Source of the DNA: a virus
IMG/VR virus record: IMGVR_UViG_3300001920_000005
Span: 1 to 35,933 of that record
DNA length: 35,933 nt
Direction: 5' to 3' (one strand)
Under the pieces are notes generated by a model. It saw only the letters and a program-made list of their open reading frames with translations, made no database searches and was not told where the DNA came from. A program made the position numbers and the translations under genes. Shown here one piece after another: positions 7,614 to 14,104 of the stretch (position 1 is its first letter; every line of letters starts with the position of its first letter).

Positions 7614-8327
7614 TTACAGCCGGGCACCCATCCACAGTGCGCGCCCGATGATCTCAAAGCCCGTCTCGTTTTCGTGGACAAACATGTCGCGGTACATGTC
7701 GCGGTCGGGGTTGTCACTCAGCACGGTGACACCGTCCGGGTGTTTCACCAGTCGCTTGACGAACAGCTCGTCGTCGAGGCGGAAGGCATAGATCTCGCGG
7801 TCGATCACCTGCTTGGCGCTGGTGCTGACAAGAATCACTGCCCCATCGCGAATCGTGGGCTCCATGCTGTGGCCCTTCACGGTGACGATTACGGCGCTGG
7901 CGGGCGTCACGCCGATCTCCTGCAGGAAGCTGCGTCGGAAGGTGAGTGCGGACTTGCTGCCTTCCTCAAATACAAGCGCACCATTGCCAGCGGAGACAGA
8001 GACATCCACTCGACGGACAAGAGCAAATTCGTCCATCGACGAACTCTGACCCTCTGAGAGTTTCTCAATCATGGCTGCAAGCCTTGGACTGAAATCCTCG
8101 ACTCTGCAGCCAAGACCGGAAGCAAAACCAGCGGCCGCCTTGGGGCTCAGTGGTGTCTTGCCGCTCAGGAAGAGTGCAACGGCTCCCTGAGTGCCAATGC
8201 CAAATCGGTGAGCGAACTCAGCTTGAGTCGGCTTCCCGGGGGTTTTGTCCCAGATGGCTCGCAGAGCGCGCGACTCTGCCATGGTCTCCTCAGTGACCTT
8301 TGCTCGGCGGTGTTCTTTTTCAGCCAT
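7614..8327 (-). CDS. CI-like repressor, HTH plus S24 peptidase
   Basis: 237 aa from the ATG at 8325-8327 (MAEKEHRR); longer in-frame starts would cover the operator region. An N-terminal HTH spans about residues 31-60 (TQAEFAHRFGIGTQGAVALFL), then a linker with the likely self-cleavage site Ala113-Gly114 (VSAGNG). The C-terminal LexA/CI S24 domain carries Ser154 in GHSMEPT and Lys191 in FVKRLVK, the catalytic dyad. It should repress lytic promoters and self-cleave with RecA on DNA damage. Divergent from the Cro-like gene; the shared gap holds operators. No clear promoter of its own is visible, and there is no good ribosome binding site. Confidence 0.93.
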   Translation of the reverse strand: MAEKEHRRAKVTEETMAESRALRAIWDKTPGKPTQAEFAHRFGIGTQGAVALFLSGKTPLSPKAAAGFASGLGCRVEDFSPRLAAMIEKLSEGQSSSMDEFALVRRVDVSVSAGNGALVFEEGSKSALTFRRSFLQEIGVTPASAVIVTVKGHSMEPTIRDGAVILVSTSAKQVIDREIYAFRLDDELFVKRLVKHPDGVTVLSDNPDRDMYRDMFVHENETGFEIIGRALWMGARL

Positions 8328-8339
8328 ACCGGATGCTTC

Positions 8340-8375
8340 GATTCGTCTGTGAATCGCGCAACAAGCGGCGCTGTT
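8340..8375. promoter_or_regulatory. candidate repressor/Cro operators
   Basis: Two dyads lie in the repressor-cro gap: GATTC-N6-GAATC (8340-8355) and AACA-N8-TGTT (8360-8375), the latter overlapping the -35 of the rightward promoter. The core AGCGGCGC within the second dyad recurs at 8389-8396 between the -35 and -10. Binding is inferred from position only. Confidence 0.5.
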
Positions 8376-8403
8376 GACCTTGAACATTAGCGGCGCATAT
8401 ACT
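8374..8403 (+). promoter_or_regulatory. rightward early promoter (PR-like)
   Basis: -35 TTGACC (8374-8379), 18-bp spacer, -10 TATACT (8398-8403). Transcription is expected to begin at about 8409-8411, coinciding with the ATG of the Cro-like gene at 8410, so the message would be leaderless. Confidence 0.7.
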
Positions 8404-8409
8404 GCGTCC

Positions 8410-8667
8410 ATGAACCGTATTCGGACCATCCGCGACCGCCTGGGCGTCACGCAGGCTGAACTGGCGCTTGCCCTGGGCAAATCCCAGGGCAACGTGGCGT
8501 TCTACGAGAAAGGGCAGGTCATGCCGCCCGACGTGGCCAAGCGGCTGATCTCGTTCGCCGCCACCAAGGGCGTGTCCATTGCGTTCGAGGATGTGTACGG
8601 GCCGGCCGACGAGCCTGAACCCGCCGCCATCGTTCAGCCTGCTGGGCAGGGGGTGGTCAATGGCTAA
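8410..8667 (+). CDS. Cro-like HTH repressor
   Basis: 85 aa with an XRE-type helix-turn-helix in residues 2-60 (RDRLGVTQAELALALGKSQG, NVAFYEKGQVMPP). It is divergent from the CI-like gene and the first gene of the rightward early transcript, the usual place for Cro. No Shine-Dalgarno is present before the ATG at 8410; a TTG-initiated frame at 8374 would begin inside the -35 box and is unlikely. The C-terminal 20 residues are Pro/Ala-rich and probably disordered. Confidence 0.88.
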   Translation: MNRIRTIRDRLGVTQAELALALGKSQGNVAFYEKGQVMPPDVAKRLISFAATKGVSIAFEDVYGPADEPEPAAIVQPAGQGVVNG

Positions 8668-8846
8668 GCCGCTGAAGCCGATTGCCTGGCGTCGTCGCTT
8701 GCAGTCGCACTGCACCTTGGGGCATGACTGGAGCCGGCCCACTTCGTTTGCAGGTGAGATTGGCGCCCCGGCCCGACAGCTATGGCCGCACCAAGACACG
8801 TCGGCGGCCAATACCCTCCAGTTGGGGCAGCCCGTCGGAAGCGTTG

Positions 8847-9116
8847 TCAGTGCGTCGACCTGCCGCGTGAGGTTGACAGGTGGCCTTCCACAGACATGTA
8901 TGTCGCGAGACTCTGCACGAGCTCTGCCAGGTGATGGTGTGGAAGGAAGAACCACTCTGTCCACACCTCCTCTGCTCCAGGAGCTGGCTCCACCCGAAAC
9001 CGGATCTGGTATCCGTCCGGTGTCTTCTGATCCGGTGGAAAAGTGACGCCTCTGATCTCTCTCTCGGTGATCTGTGGTCCGCGCAGCACGTGCGAGCCCA
9101 ACGGTGTATCGCTCAT
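8847..9116 (-). CDS. small phage protein, possibly BssS-like (89 aa)
   Basis: ATG at 9114-9116 preceded by AAGGA seven bases upstream. The protein (MSDTPLGSHVLRG...) has a beta-rich core with EVWTEWFFLPHHHLAELVQSL near the end, the layout of BssS-family phage proteins: a strand, a W/F-FL turn and a helix that interacts with a target. It lies antisense to the flanking rightward early genes. The family assignment is tentative. The longer open frame to 9515 is antisense shadow of the CII-like gene. Confidence 0.55.
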   Translation of the reverse strand: MSDTPLGSHVLRGPQITEREIRGVTFPPDQKTPDGYQIRFRVEPAPGAEEVWTEWFFLPHHHLAELVQSLATYMSVEGHLSTSRGRSTH

Positions 9117-9209
9117 GGGTCCGTCCTTCCTGAACGTCGGTGGTGGGGACTGCCATCGTAAGGGCCTGGACGGGCCCGCCCTCTGTTGATCTGGCGGCGG
9201 TCTGCATGT

Positions 9210-9222
9210 CCAAAATTTTTGG
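9210..9222. promoter_or_regulatory. CCAAAA-T-TTTTGG palindrome
   Basis: Thirteen-bp dyad with 6-bp arms and a single central base, in the gap between the minus-strand 89-aa gene and the CII-like gene. It may be an operator or part of a promoter for either gene; no good sigma70 pair is visible beside it. Confidence 0.35.
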
Positions 9223-9230
9223 CTGACCGA

Positions 9231-9263
9231 GCCTCTCAACACCACACAACGAATTTGAGAGGC
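9231..9263 (+). promoter_or_regulatory. hairpin able to hide the ribosome binding site of the CII-like gene
   Basis: Perfect 9-bp arms GCCTCTCAA (9231-9239) and TTGAGAGGC (9255-9263), 15-nt loop. The right arm contains the GAGAGG Shine-Dalgarno (9257-9262) of the gene starting at 9271. As RNA it would sequester that site; as DNA it could be an operator. Confidence 0.55.
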
Positions 9264-9270
9264 ACTGCAA

Positions 9271-9639
9271 ATGCACCAGGTATCCATCCCTGTCGCCGTC
9301 GCTCCGCACGAGGTGATGCGCAAGACCTCGCTGGGGGGCGCCATCGATCTCTGCCTGGAACTGGCTGGCGTGGAGCCCAAGCAGTTGCAGCGAGACCTCA
9401 AGCTCGACAAGGCCCAGTTCAGTCGCTGGCAATCCGGGCAGGAGGGCATCGTCTGGCCCCGCCTGAAGCTGGTCATGGACCACTGCGGCAATGATGCGCC
9501 GCTGCTCTGGCTCAACCACGACCGCGGCTACGACCTGGGGGCCATGCGCAAGGTCGAGTCCACCCTGGAGCGTGAGAACCGCGAATTGCGCGAGCAACGC
9601 GACGCGCTGCTGACCCTGCTGCGCAGCGCCAAGGGCTGA
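9271..9639 (+). CDS. CII-like phage transcriptional regulator
   Basis: 122 aa. A HTH-like middle region (LAGVEPKQLQRDLKLDKAQFSRWQSGQEG) and a C-terminal coiled coil (ESTLERENRELREQRDALL) suggest a multimeric DNA-binding activator. Position after Cro and before the replication genes is that of lambda cII. GAGAGG eight bases before the ATG at 9271 is the ribosome binding site and lies within a hairpin arm. Stop and next start overlap (TGATG). Confidence 0.7.
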   Translation: MHQVSIPVAVAPHEVMRKTSLGGAIDLCLELAGVEPKQLQRDLKLDKAQFSRWQSGQEGIVWPRLKLVMDHCGNDAPLLWLNHDRGYDLGAMRKVESTLERENRELREQRDALLTLLRSAKG

Positions 9640-10652
9640 TGGACAACTACCACGAGGTGCTGCACCAAATGGAGCAGTTCGGCATCAAGCTGCGCGGCAA
9701 GGACACGGTGAAGTTCCCCGTGCTGGCGCGGCGCACCACTTGCGGAGCTGGTGGCAAGTACTGGTACAAGCTCTACGAGTTCCGGCCCCGCGCGGGCGGC
9801 TGCTTCCTCGTCGGCTCATTCGGCAGCTACCGCGACAACACGCACGCCAAGGTGGAGGTCGACTGGCGCCCACTGGGCGAGGCCGAGCGCGCGCGCTTTC
9901 TGGCCGAGCGCGAAGCCGCGCGCAAGCGCGAGTTGGCGGCGCGTGAGGAAGAATCGGCCCGCGCCGCCATGACGGCGGCCGAGCTGTGGGCCTCGGGTTC
10001 GCGCAGTGGCACCTCGCCATATCTGCAGAGCAAGGGCGTGCAGGCCGAGGCCTGCCGCTACCTGCCGGACGGCTCGGTGCTGGTGCCGCTGTTGCGCTAC
10101 GACCTGCCGCGCGAGCAGGCACTGCGCGCGGTGCAGCGGATCTACCCCGCGCCACGCAAGCATCCGCGAACGGGCGAGGCGCTGCCTCAGAAGGTGTTCA
10201 CCAAGGGCTTCGCCAAGACCGGCTGCAGCGTACGTCTGGGCGAGATCGGGCCCGATTCGGCGTTGCTCATCGTGTGCGAGGGCTACGCCACGGGGCTGTC
10301 GATCCGCATGGCCACGGAGCACCGGTGGCCGGTGTTCGTGGCCTTGGACGCCTACAACCTGGCGGCCGTGGTGGCGCTGCTGCGCACGCTGTATCCGCGC
10401 ACCTTCGTTCTGATCTGTGCGGACGACGACTGGCTGAGCACCGACCACGAGGGCCCGAACCCTGGCCGGCGCAAGGCTCGCCTGGCGGCCAAGCAGGCCG
10501 AGAACTGCGAAATCGTCTGGCCGGTGTTCACCGCGAGCACCCGCCAGCCCAAAGACACCGACTTCAACGACCTGCACCAGCGCGAGGGCCTTGCCGCTGT
10601 GCAGCGCCAGTTGCAGCGCGTGGTGGGCTTGATTCTGGAGCTGCTGGATTGA
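9639..10652 (+). CDS. Toprim-domain phage primase
   Basis: 337 aa. The N-terminal part is DNA-binding-like with a charged helix (residues 78-110, rich in Arg/Glu/Ala). The Toprim domain spans about residues 208-310, with the catalytic Glu214 in LIVCEGYATG and the Asp triad 262-264 in CADDDW. This is the arrangement of phage and plasmid primase-like Toprim proteins working with the adjacent SF3 helicase. No N-terminal zinc-binding motif of the DnaG type is clear, apart from isolated Cys residues (Cys35, Cys55). Expected to make primers at the phage origin. Confidence 0.85.
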   Translation: MDNYHEVLHQMEQFGIKLRGKDTVKFPVLARRTTCGAGGKYWYKLYEFRPRAGGCFLVGSFGSYRDNTHAKVEVDWRPLGEAERARFLAEREAARKRELAAREEESARAAMTAAELWASGSRSGTSPYLQSKGVQAEACRYLPDGSVLVPLLRYDLPREQALRAVQRIYPAPRKHPRTGEALPQKVFTKGFAKTGCSVRLGEIGPDSALLIVCEGYATGLSIRMATEHRWPVFVALDAYNLAAVVALLRTLYPRTFVLICADDDWLSTDHEGPNPGRRKARLAAKQAENCEIVWPVFTASTRQPKDTDFNDLHQREGLAAVQRQLQRVVGLILELLD

Positions 10653-12322
10653 CCGAGGCCGACGAACCGGCGGGCATGCCGACAACACCCCCCAAACCGC
10701 AGGACGCCAGCACTGGCGTGCCGGTGGGTGAGGGCGCGAGCACGCCAGAAACGCCCCAGGAAGCGTTGGGCGACACGGCGCCACCTAGCAATGTCGTGGC
10801 CCTCAACGGACGCGGCAAGCGCCAGCCCAAGGCCTCTCCGAGCACGAATGAAGCAGAGTCCCCCCCGCCCCCCGATAGCGCAAGCGCACCTTCACAGGGG
10901 AACGGGGGGGAGAAGGCCGGCGGGCGCGCCAAGCGCAAGATCGACTGGGGCCGCTTCACCTACCTGCTCGAGAACTTCGTGCTGATCTACCCGACCGACA
11001 CGGTGTGGGATCACAGCAAGCGCAAGCAGGTCAAGATCAGCAACATGGCCCACATGTACGGCACGGACTACGTGCGCATGTGGAAGGCATCGCCCGACCG
11101 CAAGACCATCGACGAAGAGGATCTGGTTTTCGACCCGACCATGACGTGCGGGCCGGAGAAGATCAACCTCTACCGCGGGCTGGCGATCGAGCCGATCCCG
11201 GCCACCGAGACCGACGTGGCGCCGATGCTGGATCTGCTCTACCACCTGTGTGGCCGATGTCAGGGCGACGAAGCCGGCATCGAGGCGGTGATGCAGTGGG
11301 TGCTGCGCTGGCTGGCGCTGCCGCTGCAGCGGCCAGGCGCCAAGCCGCGTTCGGCGCTGGTGTTCCATGGGCCGCAGGGCACGGGCAAGAACCTGTTCTT
11401 CGACGTGGTGCGCGGCATGTACGGCGAGTACGGGATCATGGTCGGCCAGACCGAGATCGAGGACAAGTTCAACGGCTGGCTGAGCGCCAAGCAGCTGGTG
11501 ATTGGCAACGAGGTGGTGAGCCGCCAGGAGCTGTACCACAGCAAGAACCGGCTCAAGTGGGTGATCACCGAGGAGACGATCCCCATCCGGACGATGCACA
11601 CCGACAGCCGCAGTGAGCGCAACCACGCCAACGTGGTGTTCCTCTCCAACGAGCGGCAGCCGCTGGTGCTGGAGCAGGGCGATCGGCGCTACCTGGTGGT
11701 CTATACCCCCGTCCCCGAGGATGGCGTGCTCTACGCCAGGGTGCGCGACTTCCTGGCCAACGACGGCCCGGCGAAGTGGATGCACTTCCTCATGCACTAC
11801 GACCTGGGCGACTTCCATGAGCACACCAAGCCGCTCATGACGGAAGCGAAGCAGGACCTGATCGACCTCAGCATGCGCTCCGACGAGCGCTTCATGAGCG
11901 AGTGGGTCGGCGGCTTCCTGCACTTGCCCATGCGCCCATGCTCGGCCGAACAGCTGTACCGGGCATTCCGTCGCTGGTGCGACGCCTCGGGCGAGCGTTA
12001 CCCCCCTCCCCAACATGCGTTCACGCTGGCCGCGCGCCGTTGGGTGGCAGAGAGAGTGGAGCGAGACGACAAGGGCGAGCGTCTGGACCCGTGCCTCGAC
12101 TACAAGGTGACCACCCTGCCGCCCGACCCGCTCACCTCCAGCGGCAGGCGTTCCATCCGCTGCTGGCTGCCGCGCGGCACCGGGCCGCTCAACGGCGTGA
12201 GCGAGGGCGCCTGGGTGGCCGAGTGCGTCGACGCCTTCGAGACGGCGCTGGGGCGCTTCCTGCGCAGTCGCGAGGGCGCCGAAGACTCACCTGAGGCCAA
12301 GTCGGGAGGGTCCAAATCGTGA
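10649..12322 (+). CDS. SF3/DUF5906-type replicative helicase
   Basis: 557 aa if begun at TTG 10649, which overlaps the primase stop and has GGAG eight bases upstream; an ATG at 10676 lacks a convincing ribosome binding site. Residues 1-95 are a Pro/Ser/Ala-rich linker. The ATPase core has Walker A GPQGTGKN (241-248), an acidic Walker B-like strand KQLVIGNEVV (281-290), sensor-like NVVFLSNE (328-335) and an Arg finger-like DRRYL. This is the DUF5906/D5-like helicase of phage primase-helicase systems. The C-terminal 200 residues are a partner- or origin-binding candidate. It is followed directly by the CGTWACG repeat element. Confidence 0.87.
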   Translation: MTEADEPAGMPTTPPKPQDASTGVPVGEGASTPETPQEALGDTAPPSNVVALNGRGKRQPKASPSTNEAESPPPPDSASAPSQGNGGEKAGGRAKRKIDWGRFTYLLENFVLIYPTDTVWDHSKRKQVKISNMAHMYGTDYVRMWKASPDRKTIDEEDLVFDPTMTCGPEKINLYRGLAIEPIPATETDVAPMLDLLYHLCGRCQGDEAGIEAVMQWVLRWLALPLQRPGAKPRSALVFHGPQGTGKNLFFDVVRGMYGEYGIMVGQTEIEDKFNGWLSAKQLVIGNEVVSRQELYHSKNRLKWVITEETIPIRTMHTDSRSERNHANVVFLSNERQPLVLEQGDRRYLVVYTPVPEDGVLYARVRDFLANDGPAKWMHFLMHYDLGDFHEHTKPLMTEAKQDLIDLSMRSDERFMSEWVGGFLHLPMRPCSAEQLYRAFRRWCDASGERYPPPQHAFTLAARRWVAERVERDDKGERLDPCLDYKVTTLPPDPLTSSGRRSIRCWLPRGTGPLNGVSEGAWVAECVDAFETALGRFLRSREGAEDSPEAKSGGSKS

Positions 12323-12576
12323 GTGTGTTACGCCTCCCGCGTAACGGCGTTTCGCCGCAAACCCTCGTCGTTACGTGCGTTACGCGTGTTACGCCACCTC
12401 TTCCGCATGCGTGCGCACATGTGCAGGCGCGGGTGCGCGTGCGTACATGCACATGCACGCGGGAAAACCGCGAAACAGGCGTAACGCACGTAACGACGCG
12501 GCCTGCGGGCGTAACGCGCTCGCGCGCAGGCGTAACACGTCTGGTCTTCCCTTTCCCAAAAAAGAAAGAGGGTTGA
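12319..12576 (+). CDS. doubtful ORF reading through the repeat element (Val-Thr repeats)
   Basis: GTG at 12319 overlaps the helicase stop, with GGGAGG about 10 bases upstream. The 85-aa translation is dominated by repeats: VVTCVTRVT, then alternating RVRVRTCTCT, then GVTHVT, GVTR, GVTR. Seven of the nine CGTWACG sites encode Val-Thr in this frame, because site spacings are multiples of three. It may be a real small protein, or an accident of DNA repeats selected for another reason. Both strands stay open here. Confidence 0.25.
   Translation: MSVLRLPRNGVSPQTLVVTCVTRVTPPLPHACAHVQARVRVRTCTCTRENRETGVTHVTTRPAGVTRSRAGVTRLVFPFPKKKEG
12366..12498. repeat. 20-bp perfect inverted repeat with 93-bp spacer
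   Basis: Arms at 12366-12385 and 12479-12498 are exact reverse complements, each carrying two CGTWACG sites. The spacer contains the two alternating purine/pyrimidine tracts. Extrusion as a large cruciform or looping by a bound protein are possible consequences. Confidence 0.85.
12404..12461. other. two Z-DNA-prone alternating purine/pyrimidine tracts
   Basis: Strict alternation for 22 nt at 12404-12425 and 29 nt at 12433-12461, mostly CG/CA/TG steps, interrupted by seven bases. Such tracts favour Z-DNA under negative supercoiling. They sit in the centre of the inverted repeat. Confidence 0.75.
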
Positions 12577-12579
12577 AGG

Positions 12580-13380
12580 ATGGACATCAACGTCAAGCAC
12601 AACTTCCCCGAGGTGGCCACTGCGCTCAAGCGCGCACGTTCTCAGGTGCCGTTCGCGCTGGCCCGCGCGCTCACCAAGACCGGGCAAGAGGTGAAGGAAG
12701 CGCAGCGCGAGGAGATCAGCCGCGTGTTCGACAGGCCCACCCGCTACACGCAGAACGCGGTCTACCTGCGCCCGGCGACAAAGACCCGGCTGGAGGCCGT
12801 GGTGTGGCTGAAGGATGGGAACCGGCCCACGCACTACCTGCTGCCACAGATCGAGGGCGGTGCGCGCCCGCTCAAGCGCTTCGAGCAGCGCCTGGTGCGC
12901 GCGGGCTTGATGCAACCCGATGAGCGTGCAGTGCCCGGGGGCGGCGCCCAGCTCGACGCCTTCGGCAACATCAGCCGCGGGCAGATCACCAAGATCCTGA
13001 GCCAGCTCAAGACCGCAGCGGTGGTGGGCGACACGTCGAACGCTTCGGACAGCCGGCGCAGCCGCGCCAAGCGTGCACGCGAGGCCTACTTTGTGAGCCG
13101 GGGGCCTGGCGCCTGGACCGGCAAGGGCTCATGGAAGAACGGGCTGAAGTCGCAACACCTGCCGCGCGGCGTGTGGGTGCGCCGCAGCTTCGGTCCGTGG
13201 GGCACGGCTGTGAAGCCGGTGCTGCTGTTCGTGAAGAAGGCGGACTACCAGCCCCGCTTCAAGTTCTTCGAGATCGGCCGGCGGGTCATCAACCAGCGCT
13301 TCGTGGCCAACTTCAACGAGAGCTGGGAGATCGCGATGCGCACGGCCCGGCTCAGCGGCCAAGGGAGTCTCTTCGCATGA
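12580..13380 (+). CDS. phage structural protein, possibly minor tail protein Z-like
   Basis: 266 aa, basic and Arg/Lys-rich. The start region has a helix with RARSQVPFALARALTKTGQEV followed by a segment that contacts DNA or protein (RPTRYTQNAVYLRPA). Its layout recalls lambda gpZ-family virion proteins, but identity is not established. GAGGG seven bases upstream of the ATG is the likely ribosome binding site. It is the first gene after the repeat element and precedes the terminase block, separated by a 139-bp gap. Confidence 0.55.
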   Translation: MDINVKHNFPEVATALKRARSQVPFALARALTKTGQEVKEAQREEISRVFDRPTRYTQNAVYLRPATKTRLEAVVWLKDGNRPTHYLLPQIEGGARPLKRFEQRLVRAGLMQPDERAVPGGGAQLDAFGNISRGQITKILSQLKTAAVVGDTSNASDSRRSRAKRAREAYFVSRGPGAWTGKGSWKNGLKSQHLPRGVWVRRSFGPWGTAVKPVLLFVKKADYQPRFKFFEIGRRVINQRFVANFNESWEIAMRTARLSGQGSLFA

Positions 13381-13519
13381 AACTTGCCAGGACGCGCCGG
13401 GGCCCCACCTCGACCGTGGGTCCTTCCCAGACCCTCCCGACTGAGGGTAATTCGGGGCCCGACATGGCGCTAGCGGAGCGGGCTGGGAAAAGTGAACGAT
13501 CAGGTGAACTCGGGGGGGA
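13381..13519. other. gap before terminase, candidate cos/packaging site
   Basis: 139 bp without a gene. It holds the palindrome GGGGCCCC, a GGGTC-N7-GACCC dyad, a second GGGGCCC, and three direct copies of GTGAAC (13492, 13504, 13523), the last inside the small terminase start. Lambda-like phages have cos and terminase-binding repeats immediately before the small subunit gene. Nothing here proves a nick site. Confidence 0.3.
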
Positions 13520-14104
13520 ATGGTGAACGGCCGGGTCGAACTGATCAGCCAGGCCGAGTACGCGCGCCGGCGCGGCGTGGCGAAGTCCGCCGTGGCCAAG
13601 GCTGTGAGCGAGGGGCGTATGTCGCTCATCGATGGCAAGGTGGACCCGCAGGTGGCCGACATCCAGTGGGAGCGCAACACGCGGGCACGAGCAGGGTCCG
13701 GTCGTTCCGCTGGACACGTATCCACACCTGGTGCGGATCTTCTCGATGGCGCCGGCGAGGAAGGTGCACCACCAGCAGCGCCCCCAGCTCAGCCGCCTGC
13801 CGATGGCTACTCGGCCGCCCGTGCGCGACGCGAGCACGCCGAAGCGGCCACCGCTGAGATCCAGCTCGCGAAGCTCAGAGGCGAACTGTGCTCGACGCAG
13901 GACGTGGCGCGGGCCGGCTTCGAAGCGGCACGCGAACTGCGCGATGCGCTCGAGTCTTCGGTCAACGCGCTCGCCGCCGAGCTGGCCAGCCTTGGCACTG
14001 CCGACGCTTGCGCGGCAGTACTGCGCCGCCACAACAGAGCGATCCAGGACATCCTGGCCAAGGCGTTGCGCGAGAAGATGAGCCTGCGCGTGGAGGGCGT
14101 GTGA
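13520..14104 (+). CDS. terminase small subunit (Nu1-like)
   Basis: About 194 aa from ATG 13520; GTG 13523 is one codon later. A run of seven G lies just upstream. The N-terminus is a winged-helix/HTH of gpNu1 type (ISQAEYARRRGVAKSAVAKAVSEGRM), followed by an Ala/Pro/Gly linker and a long C-terminal helical region that would bind the large subunit. It recognises the packaging site and recruits the large terminase. Stop overlaps the next GTG. Confidence 0.82.
   Translation: MVNGRVELISQAEYARRRGVAKSAVAKAVSEGRMSLIDGKVDPQVADIQWERNTRARAGSGRSAGHVSTPGADLLDGAGEEGAPPAAPPAQPPADGYSAARARREHAEAATAEIQLAKLRGELCSTQDVARAGFEAARELRDALESSVNALAAELASLGTADACAAVLRRHNRAIQDILAKALREKMSLRVEGV

Larger units (their letters stand above)
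12327..12536. repeat. array of nine CGTWACG sites (candidate replication origin iterons)
   Basis: Cores at 12327, 12340, 12370, 12379, 12388, 12480, 12489, 12510 and 12531; six match the 7-bp palindrome CGTWACG exactly and three match 6 of 7. The left group is T-centred except one, and the right group is A-centred. Spacing is regular: 9 bp within 12370-12388 and 12480-12489, 21 bp within 12489-12531. Location just after the helicase gene fits an origin recognised by the primase/helicase or an early protein. Confidence 0.7.

Noticed and set aside
8660-9046. Plus-strand frame starting MAKPLKPIAWRRRLQ that overlaps the cro stop
   Set aside because: The start is well placed, and the first 15 residues could be a remnant of a replication-type HTH gene, but the rest is low complexity and antisense to the 89-aa gene. 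Not supported as intact.
8320-9597. Minus-strand frame of 425 codons across the cro and CII-like region
   Set aside because: Crosses promoter and operators and lacks a domain pattern; shadow of plus-strand genes.
10892-12016. Minus-strand frame of 374 codons opposite the helicase
   Set aside because: His/Ala/Val-rich shadow; the plus strand carries Walker motifs.
12327-12536. CRISPR array
   Set aside because: Repeats are 7 bp palindromes without uniform 25-40 bp repeats or unique spacers of constant length.
12328-12915. Minus-strand frame through the repeat element
   Set aside because: Repetitive translation and antisense to the structural gene; openness follows from lack of stops in the repeats.
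13520-14104. Sigma54 promoter or other signal in the 19-bp twin repeat (16392, 18329)
   Set aside because: GG/GC spacing does not fit the -24/-12 consensus, so I kept it only as an unexplained dyad repeat.
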